42,198 nt of DNA, taken from positions 1-42,198 of the IMG/VR virus record IMGVR_UViG_3300025141_000227; one strand, given 5' to 3'. Shown in pieces: positions 41,824 through 42,198 of this stretch. Position 1 is the first letter of the stretch; every line of letters starts with the position of its first letter. The position numbers were made by a program, and so were the translations under genes. This stretch comes from a virus. Under the pieces are notes generated by a model. The model was not told where the DNA came from. It worked only from the letters and a program-made list of their open reading frames with translations, and did no database searches.

Positions 41824-42198
41824 AACTTTCGAACGTTCTCTCCGAAATGAATGAAGATGATTATCATGCTGTTCGCCTGAGGCTACAAGTAGAATATGGT
41901 GTTGGCGCTTCGGGGGACCTAATAGAGGCTGTCTATAGGATTTGGCCAGAATTTGCAACAGAAGCAGTAGAGGTCCCACCCGAGATAGACCAGGCTATTA
42001 AGATGGCCATCGAGAAGTACCCCGCTGCACCCGAGTCCGCTCCGGACATGTCGTTGGAAGAAACTAATATAATGAAAATCACCAAACAAAGACTAAGAGA
42101 AATTATTAAGGAAGCGATAGAGGACTCTGAATGGGCCGGAAGCCCAACGGAAGCTGATCGCGATGTTGCCCGCGCCCGACAGAAAGAAATAAAGTCCT
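41781..42198 (+). CDS. ORF with repeated MKITKQRLREIIKEE module (3' end outside window)
   Basis: Open from ATG 41781 to the window edge (139 codons, no stop). The N-terminus MKITKQRLREIIKEE is lysine/arginine-rich and helical. After about 80 residues (LSEMNEDDYHAVRLRLQ ... IDQAIKMAIEKYPAAP) the same segment recurs in frame at codon 98, starting with its own ATG (42072). AGG lies 9 nt before the first ATG; GGAAG lies 11 nt before the second, so internal initiation is possible. The segment contains LRE and IKE, which fit the (L/I)xE cleavage site of T4-type prohead proteases. That is inference. Family unknown; I recall similar short N-termini from other marine phage proteins, but this is memory only. 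Confidence 0.65.
   Translation, partial: MKITKQRLREIIKEELSNVLSEMNEDDYHAVRLRLQVEYGVGASGDLIEAVYRIWPEFATEAVEVPPEIDQAIKMAIEKYPAAPESAPDMSLEETNIMKITKQRLREIIKEAIEDSEWAGSPTEADRDVARARQKEIKS
42072..42114 (+). repeat. 43-bp direct repeat, copy 2 (in frame with copy 1)
   Basis: Exact match to copy 1, offset by 291 bp (97 codons), so both copies are read in the same frame. The sequence after it (GCGATAGAGGACTC) differs from that after copy 1. Confidence 0.95.

Noticed and set aside
1-42198. tRNA genes, CRISPR arrays, insertion sequences, integrase or attachment sites
   Set aside because: Gaps are all under 50 nt, too short for a tRNA, and no regularly spaced repeats, terminal inverted repeats with a transposase, or integrase motifs were seen.

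Overview
This window is a stretch of a contractile-tailed (myovirus-type) double-stranded DNA phage genome. It most likely comes from a marine or other aquatic phage of a Gram-negative host. All genes lie on the + strand, are packed with 1-44 nt overlaps or very short gaps, and read as one late/virion block with replication genes at the right end. The phage assignment rests on a T4 gp55-like late sigma factor, a gp25-like and a gp6-like baseplate wedge protein, a hub-type protein with a lysozyme domain, a series of large virion proteins, a RuvC-like resolvase and a DnaG-type primase. The Gram-negative host is inferred from the ADP-heptose (LPS precursor) genes at the left edge. No tRNA, CRISPR array, insertion sequence or integrase was seen, and every intergenic gap is under 50 nt.

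Layout. (1) 1-1075: the end of a sugar kinase and a complete nucleotidyltransferase that match the two halves of HldE, here as two genes overlapping by 4 nt. (2) 1072-2820: small genes (a hypothetical, an FmdB-like zinc ribbon, a membrane protein), the late sigma factor and a 101-aa neighbour. (3) 2820-13632: baseplate hub and wedge genes, namely an OB-fold-like plus GH19-type lysozyme protein, a putative spike protein, a 2068-aa protein of unknown role, gp25-like and gp6-like. (4) 13632-28569: a DNRLRE-like virion protein, then a 13.4-kb gene for a 4458-aa protein with about six LamG/ConA-like lectin modules. (5) 28578-40182: seven further structural genes, including two pairs that share a domain. 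(6) 40182-42198: RuvC-like resolvase, primase, a 46-aa membrane peptide, and an open-ended ORF whose N-terminal segment (MKITKQRLREIIKEE) recurs in frame 97 codons later as an exact 43-bp DNA repeat.

How the parts fit. The sigma factor would direct late transcription of the virion block. The hub, spike and wedge proteins would form the baseplate, and the lysozyme domain would open the cell wall during injection. The lectin-rich giant protein and its neighbours would form the outer tail and adsorption apparatus. The heptose genes could supply ADP-heptose for remodelling host LPS or another glycan, but their role in infection is not visible in the sequence.

The most unusual features are the duplicated N-terminal module at 41781 and 42072, the three related LamG cassettes in the giant gene, a short W..G-R-P repeat shared by two virion proteins, the split phage HldE pair, and strong enrichment of GC-rich palindromes (GCCGGC, NotI sites). 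Functions of most large virion genes are inferred from context only.
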